From JBDSSS01 sp963764195 (GTDB lineage Bacteria > Actinomycetota > Actinomycetes > Actinomycetales > Dermatophilaceae): 64,000 nucleotides of DNA. A model generated the notes under the pieces. The model was not told the DNA's origin. It did not search any database and worked only from the letters and a program-made list of their open reading frames with translations. Shown here in pieces: positions 33,037-41,149 of the stretch; the stretch's first letter is position 1; each line of letters begins with the position of its first letter. The DNA lies in contig CAVXRG010000011.1 of the NCBI GenBank assembly GCA_963764195.1, positions 67,727 to 131,726 of the forward strand, written 5' to 3'. A program made the translations under genes and the position numbers.

Positions 33037-33828
33037 TCAGCCGACGGGCATCGGCAGCACGACGGCCTGGTCGCCGCCGGGCGACCACCGAGCACCGAAG
33101 GTGCACCCCGGTCCGCTCACGGTGAGCGTCGGCGCCGCCCAGGTGCCGCCGATGGCCCAGAACTCGGCGCCGGCGACATCCGTGCACCCGGTCGCGGCGG
33201 TCGCGCCGGCGACGTCGTCGGCGTCGATGACGACGGCGACCCTGGTGGGCTCGGTGACCGGTGAGCTCGAGTCCACCTGGGTGAGTGCGACGGCGATCGC
33301 CGCGCAGACGAGCGCCGCGCCGGCGCCCATCGCCCAGAGGAAGCGGGTGAACCATGCCTTCGTGTCCACGAACAGCCGCCACTCGCGCACCGCGTCATGG
33401 CCGGCGCGCAGTCGCACCCAGTCCTCCGGGGTCGCCCCTCCGGCGAACACGTCGGTGGCGAACTGGCGGAACTCGGCCTCGCTGAGGAAGTCGGGACTCG
33501 CGATGCCGTTGCTGAACGCGGTCTCCAGCGACTGCCTGACCTTCGCGTCCGCCGTCTGCAGCGTGATCACCTGCACGGGCTCCTGGCTCAGCACTCGGGC
33601 GGCGACGACGAGGACGGCGCCGATGGACACGAGGATGACGACCGCGCTGACGACGAGAGGCCAGTGCGCACCGAACCAGGCTCCCTTGTCGGTGGCGGCG
33701 GCGAGGCTGGCACCCACGGGGCCACCCGCGACGACGACGGCGCTGACGACCGTCGTGACGGGGGTGAGGGCCGCGAGCCACTTGGTCGTGTCGCGGTAGG
33801 CGTCGACGCTCGTCTGGTAGACCGACAT
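33037..33828 (-). CDS. Membrane protein with three helices, unrecognised
   Basis: A 263-residue protein. Two N-terminal helices (LAALTPVTTVVSAVVVAGG and WPLVVSAVVILVSIGAVLVV) are followed by a cytoplasmic segment of about 80 residues (ITLQTADAKVRQSLETAFSN, with FLSEAEFRQFATDVFAGGAT). A third helix (WAMGAGAALVCAAIAVALTQ) and an extracellular C-terminal domain with two Cys complete it. The start ATG has GAGGAGG upstream. It is divergent from a Phd-like gene across an A+T-richer spacer holding an inverted repeat. Codon use is close to the neighbours but the spacer is not, hinting at an acquired cassette. Function unknown. Confidence 0.75.
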   Translation of the reverse strand: MSVYQTSVDAYRDTTKWLAALTPVTTVVSAVVVAGGPVGASLAAATDKGAWFGAHWPLVVSAVVILVSIGAVLVVAARVLSQEPVQVITLQTADAKVRQSLETAFSNGIASPDFLSEAEFRQFATDVFAGGATPEDWVRLRAGHDAVREWRLFVDTKAWFTRFLWAMGAGAALVCAAIAVALTQVDSSSPVTEPTRVAVVIDADDVAGATAATGCTDVAGAEFWAIGGTWAAPTLTVSGPGCTFGARWSPGGDQAVVLPMPVG

Positions 33829-33852
33829 GTCCCTCCTCGACAGTCCCGAGAT

Positions 33853-33883
33853 AGAGATTACCGAGATATGTCGGGTAAACTCT
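33853..33883. promoter_or_regulatory. Inverted repeat between divergent Phd-like and membrane-protein genes
   Basis: AGAGATTACC (33853-33862) and GGTAAACTCT (33874-33883) form a 10-bp inverted repeat with one mismatch, separated by 11 bases, within an unusually A+T-rich spacer (33829-33906). It lies between the two start codons, where promoters of both genes must be. If the Phd-like protein retains DNA binding, this is its likely operator. Confidence 0.6.
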
Positions 33884-33906
33884 AGAGGGATCTCCAGGAG
33901 GATGCC

Positions 33907-34626
33907 ATGAACTCGACCGACTACGGCCCCGTGCCGGTCTCCCGGCTGAAGAGCGAGCGCGTCAACGTGCTGTCGGCGCTCGAAGGGGGACGCAGCGTGC
34001 TGCTGTCCCGCCATGGTCGCGTGGTCGCCCTGCTGAAGCCGCTCGAACCGCATCACGACGGGCTCGTCCGGTCGCTCTTCACCACGGGGCGGCAGAGTGT
34101 CCCCGTGCTCACGATGACCCAGATCGAGTCCGGTTCCCCGTCGGCGGCGGTGCGGCGGGCCGAGGAGGGCTCCGACACCCTCGTTGCCGACCTCAAGCGC
34201 AACCGCGTCTACGGTGTGCTCACCGCGAAGCCCGAGCCGCTCTCGGACGACGAGGCGTCGGCACGCGCCGACCGCATCGCCCAGTTCCTGGCCGACGACC
34301 CGGAGGCGACCGCCGACGACCTGGCCGACTTCTCCGAGGAGCTGGACGCGGAGGCTCGCACGACCCTCCGAGCGCGTGCGGAGGTCGCGGCCTTCCGGCA
34401 GGCCGTGCTCACACAGACCGCGTCGCCCGAGGACCAGGGCGCCGTCGCCGTCGAGCTGGCCGGGCTGCTGCCGGAGGCAATCACCACGAGCCAGCTCGGC
34501 GAAGGGCAGGCGATGGCGCTGGCGGCGTCGCTCCAGGCGGCTGGAGATGCCCTGCGGGCCCGGGTGGAGCAGGTGGGCGATCCCTTCACTGCCGCGTCCC
34601 TCCCTCGACCGGCGAGAGCGCGTTAG
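33907..34626 (+). CDS. Protein with N-terminal Phd/YefM antitoxin-like domain and long helical tail
   Basis: A 239-residue protein. Residues about 8-47 (VPVSRLKSERVNVLSALEGG, then RSVLLSRHGRVVALLKPL) resemble the DNA-binding N-domain of Phd/YefM antitoxins (helix, then strand with R-x-G-R-x-V-A). The remaining 190 residues are mainly helical, acidic and unlike a normal antitoxin tail. No recognised toxin (RelE, Doc or PIN type) follows. The ribosome site AGGAGG is six bases before the ATG. The next gene, 38 bases downstream on the same strand, is an unknown small protein that could be its partner. Domain call from motif only. Confidence 0.6.
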   Translation: MNSTDYGPVPVSRLKSERVNVLSALEGGRSVLLSRHGRVVALLKPLEPHHDGLVRSLFTTGRQSVPVLTMTQIESGSPSAAVRRAEEGSDTLVADLKRNRVYGVLTAKPEPLSDDEASARADRIAQFLADDPEATADDLADFSEELDAEARTTLRARAEVAAFRQAVLTQTASPEDQGAVAVELAGLLPEAITTSQLGEGQAMALAASLQAAGDALRARVEQVGDPFTAASLPRPARAR

Positions 34627-34664
34627 CCTGCAAGGCATCTGCAGACACACGACGGGGAGGTGAC

Positions 34665-35066
34665 GTGGGAACCGGGCTGCGCACGAGGGCAGGAAACCCC
34701 GACGTGCTCGGCGGCGCCTTCCTCGGTGTCCTCGTCCGGCTGCTCGACACCTACCGGCCGACGGTCGAAGCGCTGTTGCAGGGCAAGCCCGTGACCCTCG
34801 ACGACGACCTCGAGATCACCACCAACGAGAGCGGGGACGGGAAGCAGGTCATCGAACTCCTCGTCGTGCGTCCTGGTGTCGACAAGAAGATCGTCATCCA
34901 GCTGAGAGCGCATGACGGAGGGGGCCAGGACGACGATCCGGCGTCATCGATCCCGCCACCCGGTCCGTGGCACACGACGGATGCTGACGGCAGCACCGTG
35001 TGGCGGCTGTTCAACGCCGTCGTGCTGAACCTCGAGCAGCCGCACAACACGGCGGCGGACGGCTGA
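34665..35066 (+). CDS. Unrecognised protein (133 aa) downstream of the Phd-like gene
   Basis: An open frame from GTG 34665 with GGGGAGG seven bases upstream. It has a short hydrophobic helix (GGAFLGVLVRLLDTYRP), a strand-rich middle (LQGKPVTLDDDLEITT and KQVIELLVVRPGVDKKIVIQ) and a C-terminal half rich in Asp, Pro and Ser. No similarity to a known toxin fold is visible. Position directly after the Phd-like gene suggests a two-gene unit, but nothing in the sequence proves a functional link. Confidence 0.55.
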   Translation: MGTGLRTRAGNPDVLGGAFLGVLVRLLDTYRPTVEALLQGKPVTLDDDLEITTNESGDGKQVIELLVVRPGVDKKIVIQLRAHDGGGQDDDPASSIPPPGPWHTTDADGSTVWRLFNAVVLNLEQPHNTAADG

Positions 35067-35103
35067 GGGCTCGGGTGAGCACCCACCCGGGCGCTGTGCC
35101 ACA

Positions 35104-35349
35104 GTGAACCGCGTGGGCACACCAATCACTCGGGCGACAGTCATCTGGTTCGTCGGCGCCGCTCTCGTCGGGGCGGTCGCCGGGATGCTGCACCTGTGGC
35201 GCTCGGTCCTCGGCGGCGGTCACCCCGGCACCCCGCTCGCCGTCGTCACCTTCGTGGTCACGGCGCTCGCTGCGGTCATGCTCTACCGCGGGATGATGAC
35301 GGCCGCGGGCGAGCAGGACCGGCGGGCGAGCCGCGGCAGGACGCGCTGA
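35104..35349 (+). CDS. Small two-helix membrane protein (81 aa)
   Basis: A short protein with two transmembrane segments: ATVIWFVGAALVGAVAGMLH and TPLAVVTFVVTALAAVMLYR. A cytoplasmic tail rich in Arg follows (EQDRRASRGRTR). GTG 35104 is taken as start; the GTG at 35113 is possible. It ends 20 bases before the DNA polymerase IV gene, which has its own leaderless-type promoter. Function unknown. Confidence 0.6.
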   Translation: MNRVGTPITRATVIWFVGAALVGAVAGMLHLWRSVLGGGHPGTPLAVVTFVVTALAAVMLYRGMMTAAGEQDRRASRGRTR

Positions 35350-35368
35350 CGGGGTCCAGACTGGACCC

Positions 35369-36457
35369 ATGAGCACGCCCTGGGTGCTGCACGTCGACCT
35401 CGACCAGTTCATCGCCGCGGTCGAGGTCCTGCGCCGCCCCGAGCTGGCCGGCCTTCCCGTCATCGTCGGCGGGCGGGGTGACCCGACGGAGCGCGCCGTC
35501 GTCTCGACGGCTTCCTACGAGGCGCGGGCCCTCGGCGTCGGATCGGGTATGCCGCTGCGCATCGCCGTGCGCAAGGCGCCCGAGGCGATCCTGCTGCCGG
35601 TCGACGGGCCGGCCTACACCGCGGCCTCGGAGCGCGTCATGGCCGCGCTGCGCGAGGTCCCGGACGACGCCGGGCGGATCGTCGTCGAGGTCCTCGGCTG
35701 GGACGAGGCCTTCCTCGGCGTGACGACCGCCGACCCCGAGGCGCTCGCCCACCGGGTGCGGGCGGCGGTGCTGGCCGCCACCGGCCTGCACTCCTCGGTG
35801 GGCATCGGGGACACGAAGGTCCGGGCCAAGATCGCGACGGGTTTCGGCAAGCCGCAGGGCGTCTTCCGCCTCACCCGCGACAACTGGTTCGAGGTGATGG
35901 GCACGCGGCCCACGATCGACCTCTGGGGTGTCGGGTCGAAGGTGTCCAAGCGCCTCGCCGCCCACGGGATCGCGACCGTCGACGATCTCGCCCACGCTGA
36001 CACCTCGGTGCTCGTCGCGGAGTTCGGACCGCGGATGGGCCGGTGGTACGGCGAGCTCGGCAGCGGCCTCGGCTCGGCGGTCGTCGACGACACCCCGTGG
36101 ATCGCCCGGGGCCACAGCCGGGAGACGACCTACCAGCACAACCTCACGACGAGCGAGCAGGTCGAGGCCGCGGTCCGCGAGCTGGCGGGGCAGGTGTTCG
36201 CCGACACCGAGGCGGAGGGGCGCCCCGTCGTCCGGGTGACGCTCAAGGTCCGCTACGCGCCCTTCTTCACCCAGACCAAGGCGACGAAGCTCCCCGCCCC
36301 GACGAGCGAGCGCCAGGACGTCGTGGCCGCCGCCGTGGCCCTCGCCCGGCGCCTCGATCCCGAGCGGGAGGTGCGCCTGCTCGGGGTCCGCGCCGAGATG
36401 GTGATGCCCGAGGAGGGCGACCCCGTCGAGCGCACCCCGGTCCGCGGCCGCCTCTGA
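35369..36457 (+). CDS. dinB: Y-family DNA polymerase IV
   Basis: A 362-residue translesion polymerase. The palm motif VLHVDLDQFIAAVEVLRRPEL near residues 5-25 carries the first catalytic Asp pair. RAVVSTASYEARALGVGSGM is the nucleotide-binding segment. EVLGWDEAFLGV near 105-116 holds the second catalytic Asp-Glu, with Gly-Trp where the Ser-Ile of the classical SIDEA motif stands. The thumb helix-hairpin-helix is LWGVGSKVSKRLAAHGI. The little-finger domain ends near residue 355 without an obvious beta-clamp-binding tail, so it may be a divergent DinB2-like paralogue. CAGACT precedes the ATG by six bases. Confidence 0.88.
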   Translation: MSTPWVLHVDLDQFIAAVEVLRRPELAGLPVIVGGRGDPTERAVVSTASYEARALGVGSGMPLRIAVRKAPEAILLPVDGPAYTAASERVMAALREVPDDAGRIVVEVLGWDEAFLGVTTADPEALAHRVRAAVLAATGLHSSVGIGDTKVRAKIATGFGKPQGVFRLTRDNWFEVMGTRPTIDLWGVGSKVSKRLAAHGIATVDDLAHADTSVLVAEFGPRMGRWYGELGSGLGSAVVDDTPWIARGHSRETTYQHNLTTSEQVEAAVRELAGQVFADTEAEGRPVVRVTLKVRYAPFFTQTKATKLPAPTSERQDVVAAAVALARRLDPEREVRLLGVRAEMVMPEEGDPVERTPVRGRL

Positions 36458-36467
36458 ACCGGCCGCC

Positions 36468-38114
36468 TCACAGGGCGGCGGCCACCGACCGCCCGGCGGT
36501 CCGGCCACTGAAGAGGCACCCGCCGAGGAAGGTCCCCTCGAGCGAGTTGTAGCCGTGCATCCCCCCGCCGCCGAACCCGCTGACCTCCCCAGCGGCATAC
36601 ACGCCCCCGAGCGGCTCGCCGCCGACGCGCAGGACCCGGCCGAGCAGGTCGGTCTCGAGCCCGCCGAGCGTCTTACGGGTGAGGATGTTGAGCCGGACGG
36701 CGATGAGCGGACCGGCCTCGGGATCGAGCAGCCGGTGGGGCGCGGCGACGCGGATCAGCTTGTCCCCGCGATATCTCCGGGCACCCCTGATGGCGGTCAT
36801 CTGCGCGTCCTTGCCGAAGTCGTTGGCGACCTCGTTGTCCCGCGCCGTGATCACCCGCCGGAGGCTCTCGAGGTCGACGAGGCCCTCGCCGGTCAGGGCG
36901 TTCATGCCGCTGACGAGCTCGTCGAGGGTGTCGGCCACGACGAAGTCCTCCCCGTGCTCGACGAAGGCCGCGACGGGCCCGGGCGCGCCCTTGCGCGCGC
37001 GGCCGAGCACCTGCCGCACGTCCTTGCCGGTGAGGTCGGGGTTCTGCTCCGAGCCCGACAGGGCGAACTCCTTCTCGATGATCCGTTGGGTGAGGACGAA
37101 CCACGAGTAGTCGTGGCCGCTGCGCATGATGTGCCCGAGGCTGCCGAGCGTGTCGAAGCCGGGGAAGTAGGGCGCCGGGAAGCGCCGGCCACGCGCGTCG
37201 AGCCAGAGCGAGGAGGGCCCGGGCAGCACGCGGATGCCGTGGCCCTCCCACACGGGGGCCCAGTTGCGCAGACCCTCGGTGTAGTGCCACATCCGGTCGG
37301 GGTTGATGACCCGGCCGCCGGCGCTCTCGGTGATGCCGAGCATCCGCCCGTCGACGTGGGCGGGCACCCCGGTGACCATCCGGGTCGGCGGCCTGCCGAG
37401 CCGCGCCGGCCACGCTCGGCGCACGAGGTCGTGGTTGCCGCCGATGCCGCCGCTCGTGACGACGACGGCCTGGGCGGTGATCTCGAAGTCGCCGACCTCG
37501 GTGCGGCTGCTCGGTCGCCCGCGCTCGACGTGGTCGTCCTCGAGGACGGCTCCGCGCACGCCGGTGACGACGCCGCCGGTCTCGACGAGGGCGTCGACGC
37601 GGTGCCGGAAGGCGAGGGTCACCCGGCCCCGGGCGACGCCCTCGCGGACCCGCCTCTCGAAGGGTGCGACGATGCCGGGGCCGGTGCCCCACGTGAGGTG
37701 GAAGCGCGGCACCGTGTTGCCGTGACCGTCGGCGCGCCCGTCACCGCGCTCGGCCCAGCCGACGACGGGGAAGAGGCGGTGCCCCTGCTCGTGCAGCCAG
37801 GCCCGCTTCTCCCCGGCAGCGAAGTGGAGATAGGCCTCGGCCCACTTCCGCGGCCAGAAGTCCTCCTCCCGGTCGAACTGCGCCGAGCCGAGCCAGTCCT
37901 GTCGCGCCAGCTCGAGGCTGTCGGAGATCCCCATCCGGCGCTGCTCCGGGCTGCCGACGAGGAAGAGTCCGCCGAAGCTCCACCAGGCCTGGCCGCCGAT
38001 CGACTGCTCGCCCTCCTGGTCGACGAGCACGACCCGCCGTCCGGCGTCGACGAGCTCAGCGGTGGCGACGAGCCCGGCGAGGCCGGCCCCGACGACGACG
38101 ACGTCGGTCTCCAT
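36468..38114 (-). CDS. FAD-binding dehydrogenase (fumarate reductase/3-ketosteroid dehydrogenase-like)
   Basis: A 548-residue flavoprotein. The N-terminal Rossmann motif is DVVVVGAGLAGLVATAELVD. SIGGQAWWSFGGLFLVGSPE is the typical FAD-contact stretch, and RMWHYTEGLRNWAPVWEGHG marks the substrate half. The C-terminal FAD motif is GGVYAAGEVSGFGGGGMHGY with NSLEGTFLGGCLFSGRTAG. These enzymes desaturate or reduce bulky substrates such as steroids or 2-enoates; the exact substrate is unknown. ATG 38114 has GAGGG upstream and is preferred over the GTG at 38135. Confidence 0.87.
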   Translation of the reverse strand: METDVVVVGAGLAGLVATAELVDAGRRVVLVDQEGEQSIGGQAWWSFGGLFLVGSPEQRRMGISDSLELARQDWLGSAQFDREEDFWPRKWAEAYLHFAAGEKRAWLHEQGHRLFPVVGWAERGDGRADGHGNTVPRFHLTWGTGPGIVAPFERRVREGVARGRVTLAFRHRVDALVETGGVVTGVRGAVLEDDHVERGRPSSRTEVGDFEITAQAVVVTSGGIGGNHDLVRRAWPARLGRPPTRMVTGVPAHVDGRMLGITESAGGRVINPDRMWHYTEGLRNWAPVWEGHGIRVLPGPSSLWLDARGRRFPAPYFPGFDTLGSLGHIMRSGHDYSWFVLTQRIIEKEFALSGSEQNPDLTGKDVRQVLGRARKGAPGPVAAFVEHGEDFVVADTLDELVSGMNALTGEGLVDLESLRRVITARDNEVANDFGKDAQMTAIRGARRYRGDKLIRVAAPHRLLDPEAGPLIAVRLNILTRKTLGGLETDLLGRVLRVGGEPLGGVYAAGEVSGFGGGGMHGYNSLEGTFLGGCLFSGRTAGRSVAAAL

Positions 38115-38220
38115 GGGTCCCTCTCGGTCGGTCACGGCACCCGGCGCGTATGCCGCTGTGCCCGACCAGCCTCCCCACCCGGCCGCCGTGGGTCAACCGT
38201 CTCCGACGGCAGCGGGCACG

Positions 38221-38610
38221 TCACGAGGGCGTGATCGCCCGGAGCGCCGCCACGGCCTCGTCACGCCGGTCCCACGGCACGAGGAGGTGGTCGTGGTGGT
38301 AGCCGGCGACGACGTTGCAGCTGAGGCCGCGGTCGGCGAGGGCCCGGGCGAAGGCAGCCGTCATGCCCACCGCCTCGAGCGACGAGTGCACCGTCAGCGT
38401 GATCCGGGCCTGTCGGGTGCTGGCCTCGAGCCCGTGACGCCGAGCCTCGCTCGCCGTCACGACGACGGTGAGGCCCTCGGTCTCGCGAACGGTCGCGAAG
38501 GGCTCGAGGCCGGCGGGCGAACGGTCGACGACGGCATACACCCACGGCTCGGGGTCGAGCTCGGGCTCGAGCGAGTCGAGCAGCAGACGCAGGTCGGTGA
38601 TCCCGGACAT
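38221..38610 (-). CDS. ACT domain-containing protein
   Basis: A 129-residue protein with two ACT-like halves: VYAVVDRSPAGLEPFATVRE at residues about 23-43, and ARITLTVHSSLEAVGMTAAF with LSCNVVAGYHHDHLLVPWDR at 67-115. The pattern matches the small stand-alone ACT proteins formerly DUF2241, some of which bind amino acids. No enzyme domain is fused. GAGCAT lies six bases before the ATG. It may sense an amino acid, but no neighbour points to which. Confidence 0.75.
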   Translation of the reverse strand: MSGITDLRLLLDSLEPELDPEPWVYAVVDRSPAGLEPFATVRETEGLTVVVTASEARRHGLEASTRQARITLTVHSSLEAVGMTAAFARALADRGLSCNVVAGYHHDHLLVPWDRRDEAVAALRAITPS

Positions 38611-38646
38611 GGGTCGATGCTCGCACCCCGTCCCCGGATGTCCGGG

Positions 38647-39321
38647 TCAGCAGCCGATGGTGGGGTAGTTGTTCGGAACGTCGGTGTTCGACGCCTTCTG
38701 GGTGAAGGTCCTGTTCTCGCCGTTGTAGCGGTAGGTCATCGAGGTGGTCACGGAGACGGTCACGGAGTCGATGTGGGGGCAGGTGATGCCGAACGCGCCG
38801 TCGTTGGGGGCGGTGGCAGAGAAGTTGTACATGGTGTCCTGGATCGCCGACGTGTTCTGTGCCGCGGACCCGTTCAGGCACCGCTTCGTCAGCGTGACCG
38901 TCTTGGTCTTGCTCGTCGGCTTCGTGATCGTGGCCGAGACGCCATCCGTGCCGATGGAGATGTCGGCGGACGAGCCTCCTGCGATGTGGGCCGAGAAGCT
39001 CGCTGTCTCGCAGATCTGGATGCGGTTGCTCCCCGAGAAGCTGCCGCGGTAGGTCACGCCGCTCGGCACCCCGACGATGACCCGCTGGAAGAACTGGTCG
39101 CGCAGCGTCTTGTCGCGGGTGCACCAGCGCACCATGCCTGAGACCCTGCCCGTCATCGAGCGCCCGTTCTGCGTCGCAGACCGGCTGCCGCTGATGACCC
39201 CGTCCTCCTGCTTGTGGAAGCCACTCCCGCAGCTGTCGGCTGCCGACGCGGAGGACACTCCGGCCGTGAGCAGGGAGGTGCTCGCGAGGGCGGTGGCGAG
39301 CACGACGCGCATGGTCTTCAT
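38647..39321 (-). CDS. Secreted protein of unknown family (224 aa)
   Basis: The N-terminus is a Sec signal peptide (MKTMRVVLATALASTSLLTA, cleavage after SSASA). The mature part of about 195 residues is strand-rich, Ser/Thr/Asn-rich and has six Cys (SCGSGF, RWCTRD, QICETA, KRCLNG, ITCPHI and the C-terminal Cys), enough for three disulfides. Composition is less G+C-rich and less acidic than the neighbours. SD-like GAAGGA precedes the ATG. I do not recognise a domain; a small extracellular beta-sandwich is plausible. Confidence 0.75.
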   Translation of the reverse strand: MKTMRVVLATALASTSLLTAGVSSASAADSCGSGFHKQEDGVISGSRSATQNGRSMTGRVSGMVRWCTRDKTLRDQFFQRVIVGVPSGVTYRGSFSGSNRIQICETASFSAHIAGGSSADISIGTDGVSATITKPTSKTKTVTLTKRCLNGSAAQNTSAIQDTMYNFSATAPNDGAFGITCPHIDSVTVSVTTSMTYRYNGENRTFTQKASNTDVPNNYPTIGC

Positions 39322-39566
39322 GGGGGTCCTTCGGGGAGGGCGACCGGGGTTGGAGCCCGGTCCGTCGGGTCGGATGCCGGAAATGTAGCCACCGGGGGAA
39401 GCTGCCGGGGCGCAAACCGGGCGAGACACGCCGAGGCATCTCCGCCGGGTCACAGGGGGCATGACCGCTGGGCACGCGTCGCAGGCCGCGACCGGAGAGC
39501 GAGAGGATGCTGAGGACCGACGACAACCCCGACGGCCCCTTACCGAGGACCACCGGCGCGAGGCGG

Positions 39567-39890
39567 TCAGGCGGCCCTGAGCAGGGTCACCGACGCCCGG
39601 CCCGATGGGCCGGGCACGCTCGTGTCGGCGAGCTCGCGCAGCTCGTGGTGCGCGGAGCCGAGGAGGTCGACGACGCTCGAGCCGAGGGCCACGCAGACCG
39701 CCTCGATCATCTCCGAGCTGGGCTCCTTGAGGCCCCGCTCGAGCTCGGAGAGGTAGGCGACGGAGATGCCGGCCGCGGCGGCGACCTCGGCGAGCGTCCG
39801 TCCCTGCCGCTGGCGCCGGCGGCGCAACAGCGCCCCGAAGACGTCGCGCAGCAGCGGGGTGGGGCGGGTCAGGGGCGTGAGAGGGGCCAT
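39567..39890 (-). CDS. XRE family helix-turn-helix regulator
   Basis: A 107-residue protein with a Cro/C1-type HTH at about residues 18-75: LRRRRQRQGRTLAEVAAAAG, then ISVAYLSELERGLKEPSSEM, the stretch typical of ClgR/PopR-like actinobacterial regulators. A short C-terminal tail of 30 residues carries no ligand domain. The 245-base gap on its downstream side, to the secreted-protein gene, shows nothing else. Its targets are unknown; the divergent ABC exporter is a candidate. Confidence 0.85.
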   Translation of the reverse strand: MAPLTPLTRPTPLLRDVFGALLRRRRQRQGRTLAEVAAAAGISVAYLSELERGLKEPSSEMIEAVCVALGSSVVDLLGSAHHELRELADTSVPGPSGRASVTLLRAA

Positions 39891-40001
39891 GACGACCTCC
39901 GATCGGGGCGGGTCTCCATCATCACCCCCGCGTCGGCGGGACGCCCCGGACCGGCGGACGCTTCGCTCTGGGCGAAACCGGCCGCCGCCGTCCGGCAGGG
40001 G

Positions 40002-40030
40002 TTGCCTGCCCGATGTTCACACTGTTAACT
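40002..40030 (+). promoter_or_regulatory. Possible promoter of the ABC exporter operon
   Basis: TTGCCT (40002-40007) and TTAACT (40025-40030) are 17 bases apart in a locally A+T-rich patch (GTTCACACTGTTAACTTTGAT) upstream of the exporter ATPase gene. The patch stands out in otherwise G+C-rich DNA and may also contain a regulator site. Assignment is by spacing and position only. Confidence 0.4.
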
Positions 40031-40096
40031 TTGATCGGACGACCGTCGGCGCGGGGCCGTACGCTGGGGTCGAGACGCCGACGCGGGGAGCAGCAG

Positions 40097-41149
40097 ATGA
40101 CCATGACCGTCAACCGGGGCGACCCCGGCACGCGCCTGACCGGCCCGGCCATCGAGGCCGAGCACCTCGTCAAGACCTTCGCCGACCTCACCGCCGTCGA
40201 CGACGTCAGCTTCACCGTGCCACAGGGGACGGTGCTCGGCCTGCTCGGCCCCAACGGGGCCGGCAAGACGACCACGGTGCGGATGATGACGACGCTGACC
40301 CGGCCGACGAGCGGCACCGCCCGGGTCGCCGGTCACGACGTGGTGCGCGAGCCCGACGCGGTGCGGCGGTCGATGGGCCTGACGGGTCAGGCGGCCACGG
40401 TCGACGAGCTGCTCACCGGCCGCGAGAACCTCCGCCTCATCGGGTCGCTCTACGGACTGGGTCGCCGCGACATCCGCACCCTCAGCGAGGAGCTGCTCGA
40501 CCGCTTCTCGCTGACCGAGGCCGGCGACAAGGTGATCAAGTCCTACTCCGGCGGCATGCGGCGGCGGCTCGACCTCGCGGTGAGCCTCATCGCCGCGCCG
40601 TCCGTGCTCTTCCTCGACGAGCCCACCACGGGGCTCGACCCACGCAGCCGGGTGGAGCTGTGGGACGTGCTGCGGGGCCTCGTCCGCGACGGCACGACCC
40701 TGCTGCTGACGACCCAGTACCTCGAGGAGGCCGACCAGCTCGCCGACCGCATCGTCGTGATCGACCACGGCCGAATCATCGCCGAGGGCACCCCGCTCGA
40801 GCTGAAGGACCGGGCCGGACGGGCGAGCATCGTGCTCACCGTGTCGCACGGACACCAGCTCGCGGCGGCCCGCGAGCTGCTCGAGCAGCACGCCCCCGAG
40901 GTCCACGTCGACGAGGCGGCCCGCCAGCTCACGGCCGCCGCCGACGGCCTGCGCGACATGACCCGGATCGCGGCCGTCTTCGACGGGACGGACATCGTGC
41001 TGGACGACCTCGGCCTCAAGCGGCCGAGCCTCGACGACGTGTTCCTCAGCCTGACGGGGCACCGCGCCGCCGCTGACGACGACGCCGACGACGGCGAGGC
41101 CGCGTGGGTCGACGGAGCCGGCACGGAGCGCCAGGAGGAGTCCCGATGA
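40097..41149 (+). CDS. ABC exporter ATP-binding protein, DrrA-type
   Basis: A 350-residue ABC ATPase of the daunorubicin-resistance (DrrA) type. Walker A is LLGPNGAGKTTTV near residues 51-63, the signature is KSYSGGMRRRLDLA near 155-168, Walker B is VLFLDEPTTGLDPRS near 177-191, and the switch His is replaced by LLTTQYLEEADQL. The C-terminal extension of about 100 residues (ASIVLTVSHGHQLAAARELL onwards) is normal for this family. ATG 40097 with GGGGAG upstream is chosen. The TGA overlaps the permease ATG. Probable role: export of a drug or lipid. Confidence 0.92.
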   Translation: MTMTVNRGDPGTRLTGPAIEAEHLVKTFADLTAVDDVSFTVPQGTVLGLLGPNGAGKTTTVRMMTTLTRPTSGTARVAGHDVVREPDAVRRSMGLTGQAATVDELLTGRENLRLIGSLYGLGRRDIRTLSEELLDRFSLTEAGDKVIKSYSGGMRRRLDLAVSLIAAPSVLFLDEPTTGLDPRSRVELWDVLRGLVRDGTTLLLTTQYLEEADQLADRIVVIDHGRIIAEGTPLELKDRAGRASIVLTVSHGHQLAAARELLEQHAPEVHVDEAARQLTAAADGLRDMTRIAAVFDGTDIVLDDLGLKRPSLDDVFLSLTGHRAAADDDADDGEAAWVDGAGTERQEESR

